A stretch of 64,000 nt of DNA from Gordonia tangerina (GTDB lineage: Bacteria; Actinomycetota; Actinomycetes; Mycobacteriales; Mycobacteriaceae). The stretch lies in assembly GCF_021556435.1 (NCBI RefSeq), contig NZ_JAKGCU010000018.1:42395-106394 (forward strand), given 5' to 3'. A program made the position numbers and the translations under genes. The notes below the pieces were generated by a model. The model did not search any database. It had not been told where the DNA came from and was given only the letters and a program-made list of their open reading frames with translations. Positions 38,113-47,260 of this stretch are shown in pieces; positions within the stretch are counted from its first letter, which is position 1, and each line of letters starts with the position of its first letter.

Positions 38113-38202
38113 TGACAGAACTTTCTCTCGAACTTAAGAGTAGGAATAGGTATTTAAGCGACACAAATCTGCAAAGTCGAATAGTACAACATTCACCACT
38201 TG

Positions 38203-38661
38203 CTATCTGTATCGGTCATCACCTGCTCCAGAGGACCTGACAACCGAAGCAGGAACACCAGCAACAACCGTCCTCGACTGCACATCCTTGGTCACGACCG
38301 CGTTTGCTCCGATTACCGAATCAGATCCAATAAAGATGGAACCCTTGTATGGAGAGACAACAACCGCGCCGCAACCAATTACAACGCGGTCGCCTATATA
38401 TACACGGCTCGCCGAACCGGGACTATCCGTGACAGATAGGGTTACGCGATGCCATAGCATTACATCGTCCCCGATTGTCACATTAGGGTGAACCGTTACA
38501 CCTGAACCATGATGCCCAAGGCGAAGCCGCTCTCCGACGCTTGCTTCAGGCGGTAGCACGCTCTGATTAAGCAAGAATAGAAATGCTTTGATACCACGCG
38601 CGATACGCCTAAATCCTCGACCGTGGAGGAGAATTGCTAGGTACCATAAACGAACAACCAT
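38203..38661 (-). CDS. Hexapeptide-repeat O-acetyltransferase (serine acetyltransferase-like)
   Basis: A 152-residue left-handed beta-helix acetyltransferase. The repeat region runs from LRLGHHGSGVTVHPNVTIGD through VYIGDRVVIGCGAVV and GSDSVIGANAVVTKDV to VVAGVPASVV, with His residues in the active-site loop. In polysaccharide loci these enzymes usually O-acetylate a sugar of the repeat unit. The frame is open to 38772, inside the preceding glycosyltransferase gene, but ATG 38661 is better: AGGGGAG overlaps the upstream stop just before it. It is the penultimate gene of the low-GC glycan block, before the kinase. Confidence 0.82.
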   Translation of the reverse strand: MVVRLWYLAILLHGRGFRRIARGIKAFLFLLNQSVLPPEASVGERLRLGHHGSGVTVHPNVTIGDDVMLWHRVTLSVTDSPGSASRVYIGDRVVIGCGAVVVSPYKGSIFIGSDSVIGANAVVTKDVQSRTVVAGVPASVVRSSGAGDDRYR

Positions 38662-38669
38662 CACTCCCC

Positions 38670-39809
38670 TTAACCTATCGAGGATGCTTCGTCGATAATT
38701 TGACCAATACGAGCCATAAAAGAACTCTCCGTAAACCGATCCGCCGACCGGCGTATAGCCGCACGATCCCATCGCCGGACCATGGCCGTTCGAATACCCT
38801 CCGAAACGTCGGGCGACGACAGGGAATCGACAAACACCCCATTAACGCCCTCGATAACGGTATCTAGATAACCACCTGCGCGCAGAGCAACAACAGGGGT
38901 CCCAAAAGCATGCGCCTCAATGGGTGTCAACCCAAAGTCCTCATGCGCCAACGCAACCAACGCTCGTGCTTGCCGATAAAGCCAGCGCAACTCTGATTCG
39001 TCGACCCTTCCAAGTGCCAATACGCCGCCCAACGAGGCGCTACGAGAACCGGTGCTTCCCCCCACAACCACGAGTTGAACACCCGCTGCCTTGGCCGCGG
39101 CCGCCGCTACTTGAACATGCTTATAGCCGCGAGGTCGCGCAACAACCAGCATGAAGCTGTCGTTCACACCCAGAACCGGGGTCATCTCCCCTTGGACATC
39201 AACAGTGACTGGCGGGTGTACAACAACCGCTTCGCGTCTGTAAACGCGCTCGATCCTCCTAGCGACGGCCGACGAGTTCGCCACTAGGATCGAAGCCGTC
39301 GCTACAGCACGTCGATCCCAGCGCTCAAGCACACCTCGCATGCCACAGTAGGCTGGGTAGGCGAACCTAGTCGGCCCCTTAAAGTAGTCCTCAGGCTCAT
39401 AAAGCCAACGGGCCGGAGTGTGGAAATATACAACTTTGGGGCAGGTAGTCACTATCCCGTGCGACCACCCGCTCGAGCTGCAGAGAACTACATCATGGTC
39501 CCCGATACTGATGCCCTCAAATACTCGCGGAAGCACAGGAAAAAGAAGCCGAGGATCCCGACGACCCACGATATCGAGAGCCCTGCCGTACGCGGTGACC
39601 TCGATTGAGCGAAAATCCCCAAAGGTAGCCTCTGGGCGATAGAAGCTTGTATAGAATCGGTCGACCCCAAGATTCAAGGCAAGTGATAGCGCGACCCGTT
39701 CAGCCCCACCGGTTTGCGTAAGATAGTCATGAACCAACCCGATACTCTTCGTTCTTGTCGGCTCAGATTTCCTATGCGGTAGGTCACGAGCGATACTCAT
39801 GTATGTCAC
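38670..39809 (-). CDS. Glycosyltransferase family 4
   Basis: A 379-residue GT-B transferase. The N-terminal half shows VHDYLTQTGGAERVALSLA, and the C-terminal donor-binding half shows EDFGLTPIEAHAFGTPVVALRAGGY, the E-x7-E pattern of GT4 retaining enzymes. It resembles mannosyl- or rhamnosyl-transferases of capsule loci, but donor and acceptor cannot be read from sequence. GTG 39809 overlaps the stop of the upstream polymerase gene by 4 nt (GTGA); ATG 39800 is an alternative three codons later. Its own stop is eight bases from the acetyltransferase ATG. Confidence 0.88.
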   Translation of the reverse strand: MTYMSIARDLPHRKSEPTRTKSIGLVHDYLTQTGGAERVALSLALNLGVDRFYTSFYRPEATFGDFRSIEVTAYGRALDIVGRRDPRLLFPVLPRVFEGISIGDHDVVLCSSSGWSHGIVTTCPKVVYFHTPARWLYEPEDYFKGPTRFAYPAYCGMRGVLERWDRRAVATASILVANSSAVARRIERVYRREAVVVHPPVTVDVQGEMTPVLGVNDSFMLVVARPRGYKHVQVAAAAAKAAGVQLVVVGGSTGSRSASLGGVLALGRVDESELRWLYRQARALVALAHEDFGLTPIEAHAFGTPVVALRAGGYLDTVIEGVNGVFVDSLSSPDVSEGIRTAMVRRWDRAAIRRSADRFTESSFMARIGQIIDEASSIG

Positions 39810-41167
39810 CGTCCAGTCTCAGAGCGTTGCAACAACACGCCACCAGCAAGCCCAGATCGCGTCCGTCGATTTAAGTAGCGTGAACTTCTCGCGTTTCCGA
39901 ACAGGAGGAATACGATCAACATCGACGCCACAACGCACGATACGATCGTCAGACCATAATAAAGGTCGAAAGCGGACCCCCCCAGAAAGAAGCGCACTGA
40001 TACGACCATTACGACCGCGAGCCAGAACCTATCCGAGTAGAATAGAATCAGCGCGGAAAGCAGTGCGACTATCAACATCAGTGCCATCAATCCTATTGAA
40101 TAGGAACCAAACGAAAGCCGAAGATATCCAACTGGTGACAAGAACTGTCCGCTAGCGCCATAGCCCAAATATTGAGCGCTTATAGATGCGGTAAAATCTC
40201 CGGGCTTGCTCGGCCAGATAGCACGCGGCACAAAGTTCGTTACAACGCTCAGGAGATCAAAGTAGTGAGGCTCAACCTCGCCACTCAGTATGGAGGAAAG
40301 CCTATACCCGTCGAGCGTATCTACTCCGGACTCATATACAGACTTGAGCGGATGTCGAAGTGTGTCTAGCGCAATCTGATAGTTACTATAGCCCAAACTA
40401 CGCCACGCATTGGCCCTGGAGTTAGACATATATGCGGCAACAACTGAAAAGACCGATACTAGGCCTCCAAAGGCAAAGACACGGCGCCAAGTAAGCTCCC
40501 GACGAGCTACATACCCAGCTGCGAACGCAATAAGTACAACCAATAGCGGACTCCTAACGTTCTCAAAAATGAGATAAGCGATAAGAACAAACGACACCAA
40601 CAACACGGTTCTGGAGCGAAAGAATCTGTTAAACGCAGCCATCGCTATACCACACACGAGAAACTCCCGAAGGAGGGTCGTAACTCCCTGTCCATCATTT
40701 GCGCGATCTGCCAGGGCCGGCGGCGGGAACACCAAGTACGCAGAAAGACCGACCGTAATCAGAACGAAGCAGACATATAGGCCATCACTCTTCATTGAGG
40801 AACGCAAGAACTCGGTCGAATGCCGAGCACCGTAAAGCGCGCCTTTTGTAGACCCAAAGCCACTCTTCGAGAGTATGAAAACCGTCGTGGCCTCCGCCAC
40901 CACGATCGCCGAAAGTTCCAGAATCCAAAAAAGGCAAAGATTTGATAGATCTTCGCTTGTCAGCTGCGAGGCAATCCCCGCTTTCACCAGCTTGCTCTCA
41001 ACCTCACCTCGGTTCTGCAACACACCAGGAAGCCAAAGACACGAGAGATAGATTGTCGCTGCAAGACCTGAGATCAGAGTTTTGCACGAACCGTCGTTAA
41101 CCAACCAACGTAGACTTCTACCTATCAGCGCTAGGCATAGGCCCACAAATAGCACTTGTATGCCCAT
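39806..41167 (-). CDS. Wzy-like oligosaccharide repeat-unit polymerase
   Basis: A 453-residue polytopic membrane protein with about ten to twelve hydrophobic segments and a large loop near residues 300-340 carrying NFVPRAIWPSKPGDFTASIS, characteristic of O-antigen/EPS polymerases of the Wzy type. It would join lipid-linked repeat units outside the membrane. The frame is open to 41299, but ATG 41167, one base after the upstream glycosyltransferase stop, begins directly with a membrane helix (MGIQVLFVGLCLALIG) and is preferred. Overall low conservation is typical of Wzy, so the call relies on topology, the loop motif and gene context. Confidence 0.82.
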   Translation of the reverse strand: MGIQVLFVGLCLALIGRSLRWLVNDGSCKTLISGLAATIYLSCLWLPGVLQNRGEVESKLVKAGIASQLTSEDLSNLCLFWILELSAIVVAEATTVFILSKSGFGSTKGALYGARHSTEFLRSSMKSDGLYVCFVLITVGLSAYLVFPPPALADRANDGQGVTTLLREFLVCGIAMAAFNRFFRSRTVLLVSFVLIAYLIFENVRSPLLVVLIAFAAGYVARRELTWRRVFAFGGLVSVFSVVAAYMSNSRANAWRSLGYSNYQIALDTLRHPLKSVYESGVDTLDGYRLSSILSGEVEPHYFDLLSVVTNFVPRAIWPSKPGDFTASISAQYLGYGASGQFLSPVGYLRLSFGSYSIGLMALMLIVALLSALILFYSDRFWLAVVMVVSVRFFLGGSAFDLYYGLTIVSCVVASMLIVFLLFGNARSSRYLNRRTRSGLAGGVLLQRSETGR

Positions 41168-41168
41168 G

Positions 41169-42278
41169 CTAGTCCGATCCGTCAACCACGGGACTGACGA
41201 CCTGCGATATCGCATGTCCCCACGAGGCAACCGACCTGTCGTCTCGCAATTGCGCCGGTAAGTAAACGTCGCCGCAATTAATCGCGGCGACGAGTGCACG
41301 TTCTAGGCCTTCAATCGTAGGTTCAGCGAGCACGCACCCCAAAGTCCGAGCTTCCTCCGCAGCGTGGCTGTCTCGCATCGTGACGAACGGGATACCAAGT
41401 GCTCGCGCTTCCAGCATGGACATTGGGGACCCCTCCCGCGCGTCTGGACCCGATGGTAGAACCGCTACCGTCGCATCGTCATAGACGGCCCGCACGTCAC
41501 TCACTGCACCTACAAAGTTCACATTCTCAGGACAATCGGCGGCTATCTCTACTTCATCTGGACCTCGCCCAGCTATTAGAAAATCCCAGTCTAGTCTCCG
41601 CTTGGCAACTTCTATGAGCAGCGCGAGCCGTTTGTGCCGATGAATACGCCCGGCATAGACTATCCGTGGACGCGCTGTAGCGTCCGGCTCGGCACGTGAA
41701 CTCCAGTCCGGTAGCGGGTTGGGAACCACCACGGATGGAATGTGCACTTGCCGCAGCGAATCTTGTACACCGGGACTGACCGACACTACGGCGCTCTTTG
41801 ACGATTGCCACCGAAGAATACGGACGGCAAGCTGCGGCAATGTCTCCGGAAGCGGGCCGTGCTCAATCCAAACAACTTTTTGTCGGGGAAGTAGTTTCGG
41901 AAACGTCAGCTTCTCCCGCACATACTGCACAACTACTACGTCCGGCTTCTCCCTCCGAATATGGTTCAGCGAGTGAATCGTAGGCAACAAACCACCGACA
42001 ATCTGCCGAACGACCCCATCGCGAGAGTTTATCTTAGGCGGAAACATCACCCTGACGAGTCGCCCGTCTTTATCATTCCATCCGGGAACATTGCCGATAA
42101 GAACGACGTCCAGGGACCGGATCGTCAATTCGCGGCCTAACGCGGATAGGTAGGTCTCAGCTCCTCCGCGCTCAGTGGCATTCGCCAATAGGGCGACCGT
42201 CTTCTTTCCGCTACTGCCAAGCCCGGACGCACCAATCGAACGCCGCCGACGGTACCAGTTCTTTGTCTGTTCACGCAT
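41169..42278 (-). CDS. Glycosyltransferase family 4
   Basis: A 369-residue GT-B glycosyltransferase. Landmarks are LLANATERGGAETYLSALGR near residue 31, IVYAGRIHRHKRLALLIEVA at the start of the donor domain, and PDAREGSPMSMLEARALGIP, the E-x7-E region. The first 25 residues are basic and may not be part of the fold. It overlaps the next upstream glycosyltransferase by 8 nt and is followed after one base by the polymerase ATG, so it is part of a continuous translational chain. Substrate is unknown. Confidence 0.86.
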   Translation of the reverse strand: MREQTKNWYRRRRSIGASGLGSSGKKTVALLANATERGGAETYLSALGRELTIRSLDVVLIGNVPGWNDKDGRLVRVMFPPKINSRDGVVRQIVGGLLPTIHSLNHIRREKPDVVVVQYVREKLTFPKLLPRQKVVWIEHGPLPETLPQLAVRILRWQSSKSAVVSVSPGVQDSLRQVHIPSVVVPNPLPDWSSRAEPDATARPRIVYAGRIHRHKRLALLIEVAKRRLDWDFLIAGRGPDEVEIAADCPENVNFVGAVSDVRAVYDDATVAVLPSGPDAREGSPMSMLEARALGIPFVTMRDSHAAEEARTLGCVLAEPTIEGLERALVAAINCGDVYLPAQLRDDRSVASWGHAISQVVSPVVDGSD

Positions 42279-43311
42279 CGACTACACCGATTTGACCGCG
42301 TCTGCTTTGCAGGACTGACGAATACACCCTCTGACACCGTACGGCTACTGATTCCCACGTGACTTCTCCGCGAGCGTTGACAGATTCGCTGCTTGCCTGG
42401 TTTGTAAGACTGTTCTGGAGGGTTTCGCGCCACGCCTTAACAGATCCAGCCTCGACCGTCTGTTGGCTAAACCGTTCGAGTGTCTCAGCTAAGCCGCCCA
42501 CGCGAGACCCGATGACAGGGGTGCCAACCGCCAGCGATTCCAGGGCAACAAGCCCAAGTAGTTCAGGACGTGAGTAGACGTGTCCACCGTATGAGGTTAC
42601 TGACGGGCAAAGGATATAGCGGGCGTCTTTGTAGGTCTGCGCCACCTCTGCGTCATCTGCGTCAGGAACGAAAGTGACGCGCTTTCCCTCCGCAATACGG
42701 GCAAGGTATTTATAGTACTCCGAGTCACGAACTTGCCCCACAATTCGCAGACTTGCGCTATCCGGTAGTGCCTCGATCGCAATATGCGCACCCTTATGTG
42801 GCAGGATGCGCCCCACCACGGCGAAGTCCACAATGGAATCGATCTCCGGCGCCGCGGTTACATGATCGCCGCCTCCGTAAATCAGCGTATGGTTCCGAAT
42901 TCGCTTGTGCGGATCAATATCATAACTACTCCAAGCGCTAACATACGCTGCAGCTGAAACGCACAGCAATCTTGCGCGCCCTAACAGCCTGCCAGGACAG
43001 ATGAACCCGCCCCCGTGGTCAGTTAGTACGATCGGTACCCTATTTATCCTGGCTATTACGGCTCCGATATCAAACCCAGGAGAGTTTAGCTGGTGTATGT
43101 GAAGAACATCGGCCTTTCGAATGCGAGACCATAGCTCCGAGAAGCCGATCTCGGCCGAATCACAACGCCAAGACCGCAGACGGGGTATCTCCAGCACCTC
43201 GTTCGAAATCCCGATCTTCTTTAGTGCCGCAGACAATTCGGTTACGTAGCGTTCTCCCCCGCCCTTCGCGTCGTCGCCAAACTGTCTCGGCGTAACTATT
43301 GCAATATGCAT
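42271..43311 (-). CDS. Glycosyltransferase family 4
   Basis: A 346-residue GT-B transferase beginning MHIAIVTPRQFGDDAKGGGERYV, with the Gly-rich acceptor-side loop. VLHIHQLNSPGFD, VVGRILPHKGAHIAIEAL and SRPELLGLVALESLAVGTPVI follow the GT4 pattern, with Glu residues in the nucleotide-sugar binding helix. It overlaps the downstream glycosyltransferase by 8 nt and is 61 bp from the flippase gene. Codon use includes many A/T-ending codons, unlike genes outside the block. Confidence 0.86.
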   Translation of the reverse strand: MHIAIVTPRQFGDDAKGGGERYVTELSAALKKIGISNEVLEIPRLRSWRCDSAEIGFSELWSRIRKADVLHIHQLNSPGFDIGAVIARINRVPIVLTDHGGGFICPGRLLGRARLLCVSAAAYVSAWSSYDIDPHKRIRNHTLIYGGGDHVTAAPEIDSIVDFAVVGRILPHKGAHIAIEALPDSASLRIVGQVRDSEYYKYLARIAEGKRVTFVPDADDAEVAQTYKDARYILCPSVTSYGGHVYSRPELLGLVALESLAVGTPVIGSRVGGLAETLERFSQQTVEAGSVKAWRETLQNSLTNQASSESVNARGEVTWESVAVRCQRVYSSVLQSRRGQIGVVDA

Positions 43312-43372
43312 TCCGCCTACCCTTCGCGCCTGTGAACCGGTGACACATTTCCAGCTCTCATAGTCGAAACAG

Positions 43373-44668
43373 TCATTCTGCGCGTTCTGCCCGCCGAATG
43401 TTCAGCAATGCGCACACGCAGAACATCATGGATGCCGCCTGCGCGATAACCGCGATCGATGCCGCAATCGCTCCTGACATTTCAGTTGTAGAGCTGAGGC
43501 AGACGATCAGTACTACGGTCACGAATGCTCCGAGTAGCTGGCCACACGACGCTAACCCCGGCCTACCGATACCCTGGAGGATCGCGGAACATGTGTTCGC
43601 GAAGTATCCAAACACTGTGGCCGCGAGAAGGATCTGAGTCATCTGAACCGCGGGTGCGTAGTCGCCGCCGAATACGTAAGGAACGAGATATCCTGACGAC
43701 ACCGCCAGCGCGCCACACCCGGCTGCGGTCGCTATCGCTCCACCTACAACCGTTGTTTTCAGTCTTGGCGAGGATAGCCCTTCAGATGCGGCCTCGCTTA
43801 ACGCGTTCCGCACTGACACGAGGGCTATTACAGCAGGCACTTCGGCCACTGCGACGGCTACTGCGTAGAACCCGAGCTGGTCGAGCGGCATTACGGCTGG
43901 CAGAACAGCTTGGTCTAGTCGACTGTTTAGTGCGACTGCTATCGTTCCTGCGGACGCCAATACCGAGTATCGAGATAGTTCTACAAGACGCGATCTGGAC
44001 GATGGTGCGATTGCCATATTTCTATTGCGCCCGATGGGTCTGACATACAAGATTGCTGAAGCTAGTAAACCCGCAACCATATAGCCGACCGAAAAGTTGA
44101 AAACGCCAGCGCCAACTATGAAGAGGCCTGCAATTGCCGCAACGCGTAATAGTGTGCCAATGATGCGCTCAAGGTCCAGAGTAGTGAAGTCTCGGCAACC
44201 CTGAAAGGCGGCCCGCCGAATCGCGATATACGCGCTAGGCAGAAAGGCAGTCCAAACCAATAATACCTCTGTTCTTGAGAGTCCCGTCGCAGCCGAAATT
44301 TGCTGTGAATAGAGAATTAAGAACAGAGTAACCAGAATGGTCGGAAACGTGACGATAAGATAGCCCTGTCGGGCCAGGGATTTGGCTTCATTGCCGCGTC
44401 CGATAAAATACGCGACTGCAGCAGGTACGCCTAAAGCCGCGACCGAACTAGCGACGACGAGTGGCTGAAGAACCGCAGCCAGTGCGCCTCGCCCGTCTGG
44501 CCCGAGTGCTCGTGCAATCAGTGGCGCGGTTATCAGTCCCGCCAGCGGTAGTGAAGCATATACAGTCCAACTCCGTATTAGTGCCGCGACCTGTTTTCGA
44601 GGCATGGCAACGCCATGTATACCGTCTTCGTTCTGAGCCCGATTGGCTGACCGCACTCTAAAGGCCAC
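43373..44668 (-). CDS. Wzx-like polysaccharide flippase
   Basis: A membrane protein of up to 431 residues with about twelve to fourteen hydrophobic helices, of the MOP/polysaccharide-transport superfamily. It opens with TVYASLPLAGLITAPLIARALGPDGRGALAA, a hallmark of these flippases. The expected job is moving lipid-linked repeat units across the membrane for Wzy. GTG 44668 lies within the upstream gene's end (11-nt overlap); ATG 44605 (MPRKQVAALI) is an equally good start and removes a charged leader. The call is firm as a superfamily member; the substrate is unknown. Confidence 0.88.
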   Translation of the reverse strand: MAFRVRSANRAQNEDGIHGVAMPRKQVAALIRSWTVYASLPLAGLITAPLIARALGPDGRGALAAVLQPLVVASSVAALGVPAAVAYFIGRGNEAKSLARQGYLIVTFPTILVTLFLILYSQQISAATGLSRTEVLLVWTAFLPSAYIAIRRAAFQGCRDFTTLDLERIIGTLLRVAAIAGLFIVGAGVFNFSVGYMVAGLLASAILYVRPIGRNRNMAIAPSSRSRLVELSRYSVLASAGTIAVALNSRLDQAVLPAVMPLDQLGFYAVAVAVAEVPAVIALVSVRNALSEAASEGLSSPRLKTTVVGGAIATAAGCGALAVSSGYLVPYVFGGDYAPAVQMTQILLAATVFGYFANTCSAILQGIGRPGLASCGQLLGAFVTVVLIVCLSSTTEMSGAIAASIAVIAQAASMMFCVCALLNIRRAERAE

Positions 44669-45962
44669 TGGCTCGTTGGTTCCTGCTGGTGTACGACGTT
44701 GGCTGTAAACACTCGAGCGCGTCTAAGATCAGCTCGATTTCCGTTATTCTGGACTCCCAGGAGTTCCCAGATAGGTCGAGATCTTCGACTTTTCGATTTG
44801 AAAAGTCGCGTATTTCGCTGATAACATATCGTATGAACTCGCCGTGTGTCGAAGCGACCTTCAGATCAAGTTTCTGCAGATCTCCGCCAATTAGACTCGG
44901 TAGTGGAGTTGTTACCACCGATAGTCCCGCCGCGAGATACTCGTAGACCTTCATCGGAAATACACCACGAGTGTATGGATTTATCGAGTAGGGAATCAGC
45001 CCGACCTTTGATCGACCCAACTCGGTAGCCAATGATGCTTCGTCGAGATTTCCCAGATATTCAACGTTTACGTGAGCTAGTAGCTCGCCAATGTATTCAT
45101 TACCGTCACTCGCACCATCGATTGAATATGGCCCAGCAATGCTAATCTGGACTCCAGCGTCGGCTAGGCCCTTCATTAGATCGATGTCTATTTTTGATGG
45201 TGTTAGGTTCCCGGCGAATATTGCACGTTCTGTTCGCATCGAAGTTCTCCTCGATGTGAAAAGGTCAATGTTCGCTACGTTAGGCATGTACTGGACGTCG
45301 ACTTCCTCGGCCAAACTATGGATATGCTTCTCGACGATCCGGGATGAAGCTGCAACAAGATCCGCGGCCAAGATGAGCTCGCGTTCACTGGCCAAAATCG
45401 CTTCTGCTGGCACATGTGGCAGTTCGTGCAATAGGTCGACGCTGTGATACACCGTGTTGGCGGCTGACTTCTCCAATCCGTAGGTCATCGGAGAGAATGT
45501 CCAAAGTTGATAGTTTTCAGGCAACTTCGTTTGTCGCACCCGAGATATTAGCTTGTAGTTGACCCACCGAACTATCTTGTAGCGGTGGAACGGCACTACA
45601 GCGGGAGATAGAACCTCTAACGACTGCGGCCTAGCCGTGTCGATTGGCCGCTGTCGTCTGCGGAACCGTAGCCCGCGCAGCAGCATTCGTTTTGCATCCG
45701 CGAAGTTGAGTTTTGGCGCTCGCAAGCCGAGCGACTCGATGTATATGACCGGTCGGCCAGTAGCCAGCCTTGATGCTATATGCTGCTTGTTCGTCCATAC
45801 GTTGCTGTCGTAATCCGCAGTCGAAAGGATGACGAGTGTGGAATTTCCGGAATCCCTAGGCATTCTCTTTGTATCTTCAGTTGTGAGACCGCTTTGCGCA
45901 GCGACGGCTGCGATGGCCGAGCTACGCGTTTCGCTTTTGACAGTCCTCGCCCAACCTCTCAT
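44658..45962 (-). CDS. Glycosyltransferase (GT1/GT4-like)
   Basis: A 434-residue protein with a GT-B donor half: ERAIFAGNLTPSKIDIDLMK, VEYLGNLDEASLATELGRSK, then NPYTRGVFPMKVYEYLAAGL, the typical PMKVYEYLAAG signature of teichuronic-acid/capsule glycosyltransferases. The first 40 residues (Ser/Thr-rich) look unstructured. ATG 45962 overlaps the UDP-glucose dehydrogenase stop (ATGA) with GGGAG eight bases upstream, so it is preferred to the GTG-like start at 45992. It may use the UDP-glucuronate made by its neighbour, but that is inference. Confidence 0.84.
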   Translation of the reverse strand: MRGWARTVKSETRSSAIAAVAAQSGLTTEDTKRMPRDSGNSTLVILSTADYDSNVWTNKQHIASRLATGRPVIYIESLGLRAPKLNFADAKRMLLRGLRFRRRQRPIDTARPQSLEVLSPAVVPFHRYKIVRWVNYKLISRVRQTKLPENYQLWTFSPMTYGLEKSAANTVYHSVDLLHELPHVPAEAILASERELILAADLVAASSRIVEKHIHSLAEEVDVQYMPNVANIDLFTSRRTSMRTERAIFAGNLTPSKIDIDLMKGLADAGVQISIAGPYSIDGASDGNEYIGELLAHVNVEYLGNLDEASLATELGRSKVGLIPYSINPYTRGVFPMKVYEYLAAGLSVVTTPLPSLIGGDLQKLDLKVASTHGEFIRYVISEIRDFSNRKVEDLDLSGNSWESRITEIELILDALECLQPTSYTSRNQRASGL

Positions 45963-47260
45963 CGACGAAACTCCCAACCTGCTCTGATCCATTCGGCGGC
46001 GTCAAGGCAGTTTCGACCGTCGACGATGTTTCGTCGTCTTACAACGTGCGAAAGATCTGTTGGATCAATTTCGAGGAACTCTTTCCACTCTGTCAACACG
46101 AGGACCACATCCGCTTGGCTGCAGGCTTCTGCGACTGTGGGGGCGTAGTCTAGGGTAGGAAATAGTCGACGTGAGTTGGGTATTGCCTTTGGATCGTATA
46201 CCGAAACGGACGCACCCTGGAGCTGAATCTGCCCCGCGACGTTGAGGGCCGGCGAATCCCGCACGTCGTCCGATTCCGGTTTGAACGCCGCGCCGAGAAC
46301 TGCGATCTTGGCGCCTAAGAGAGAACCGCCGCATATCTTCCGTGTCAGTTCCACCATTCGTGTTCGACGCCGCATATTTACGTTGTCAACTTCACGCAGA
46401 AAGCTTAGGGCCTCCGCCGCGCCTAGCTCTCCCGCCCGCGCCATGAACGCTCGGATATCTTTCGGTAGGCATCCACCGCCAAATCCCACCCCAGCATTCA
46501 GGAACTTTCGCCCGATTCGGGCATCGTAGCCGATGGCGTCGGCTATTGCGGTGACGTCTGCGCCCGCCGCCTCGCACACTTCGGCGATCGAGTTAATAAA
46601 TGATATTTTCGTCGCAAGAAATGCATTTGCCGAGGACTTTACGAGCTCAGCTGTCGGTGGGTCGGTCACGATGAACGGGATATCTTGACCGATTACAGAC
46701 GCGTAAATCTCGCGTGTGATCTTCTCTGCCCGTCCGCTTGGAAAAGTTCCCAGGACGATCCTGTCAGGGTGCAACGTGTCGCTAACCGCGAAGCCTTCCC
46801 TTAGAAACTCGGGATTCCATGCGATCTCGACTTCGATATCCTTAGCCAGTTCGTTGGCTAGCTCAGCCAGACGTTGCGCTGTTCCCACCGGGACTGTCGA
46901 TTTGCCTACGATCAATGAGTCCCTGGCCAAGAGCGGAACGAGTTCCTCGATCGCAGCATCAACGTACTGAAGGTCGGCACTGTACTCACCCTTCTTCTGC
47001 GGCGTGCCGACCGCGATGAAGAAGATGTCTGCAAAATCGGCCGCTTCCGCGTACGAGCCGGAGACCGCGAGCTGCCCTGAGTCGATGTGGCGCTTAAGAA
47101 GCTCAGGCAGCCCGGGCTCATAGAACGGCACCTCGCCTGCCGCAAGGTGCGCGCGCTTCTCCGGAACAACCTCGATACCCAGCACCTCATGTCCGAGCTC
47201 CGCCATACAAGCGGCGTGCGTCGCGCCGAGATATCCGAGTCCGAGAACCACCATCCGCAT
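45959..47260 (-). CDS. ugd: UDP-glucose 6-dehydrogenase
   Basis: A 433-residue NAD-dependent enzyme oxidising UDP-glucose to UDP-glucuronate, supplying an acidic sugar for the polymer. The Rossmann loop is MVVLGLGYLGATHAACMAELG. The catalytic Cys lies in GVGFGGGCLPKD near residue 260, and the C-terminal domain has AVLGAAFKPESDDVRDSPA. ATG 47260 is used: it overlaps the stop of the sugar transferase gene (TGATG) and begins at the nucleotide-binding fold. Other UDP-sugar dehydrogenases (UDP-ManNAc, for example) share the fold, but the middle sequence (EIAWNPEFLREGFAV) fits UDP-glucose enzymes. Confidence 0.92.
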   Translation of the reverse strand: MRMVVLGLGYLGATHAACMAELGHEVLGIEVVPEKRAHLAAGEVPFYEPGLPELLKRHIDSGQLAVSGSYAEAADFADIFFIAVGTPQKKGEYSADLQYVDAAIEELVPLLARDSLIVGKSTVPVGTAQRLAELANELAKDIEVEIAWNPEFLREGFAVSDTLHPDRIVLGTFPSGRAEKITREIYASVIGQDIPFIVTDPPTAELVKSSANAFLATKISFINSIAEVCEAAGADVTAIADAIGYDARIGRKFLNAGVGFGGGCLPKDIRAFMARAGELGAAEALSFLREVDNVNMRRRTRMVELTRKICGGSLLGAKIAVLGAAFKPESDDVRDSPALNVAGQIQLQGASVSVYDPKAIPNSRRLFPTLDYAPTVAEACSQADVVLVLTEWKEFLEIDPTDLSHVVRRRNIVDGRNCLDAAEWIRAGWEFRR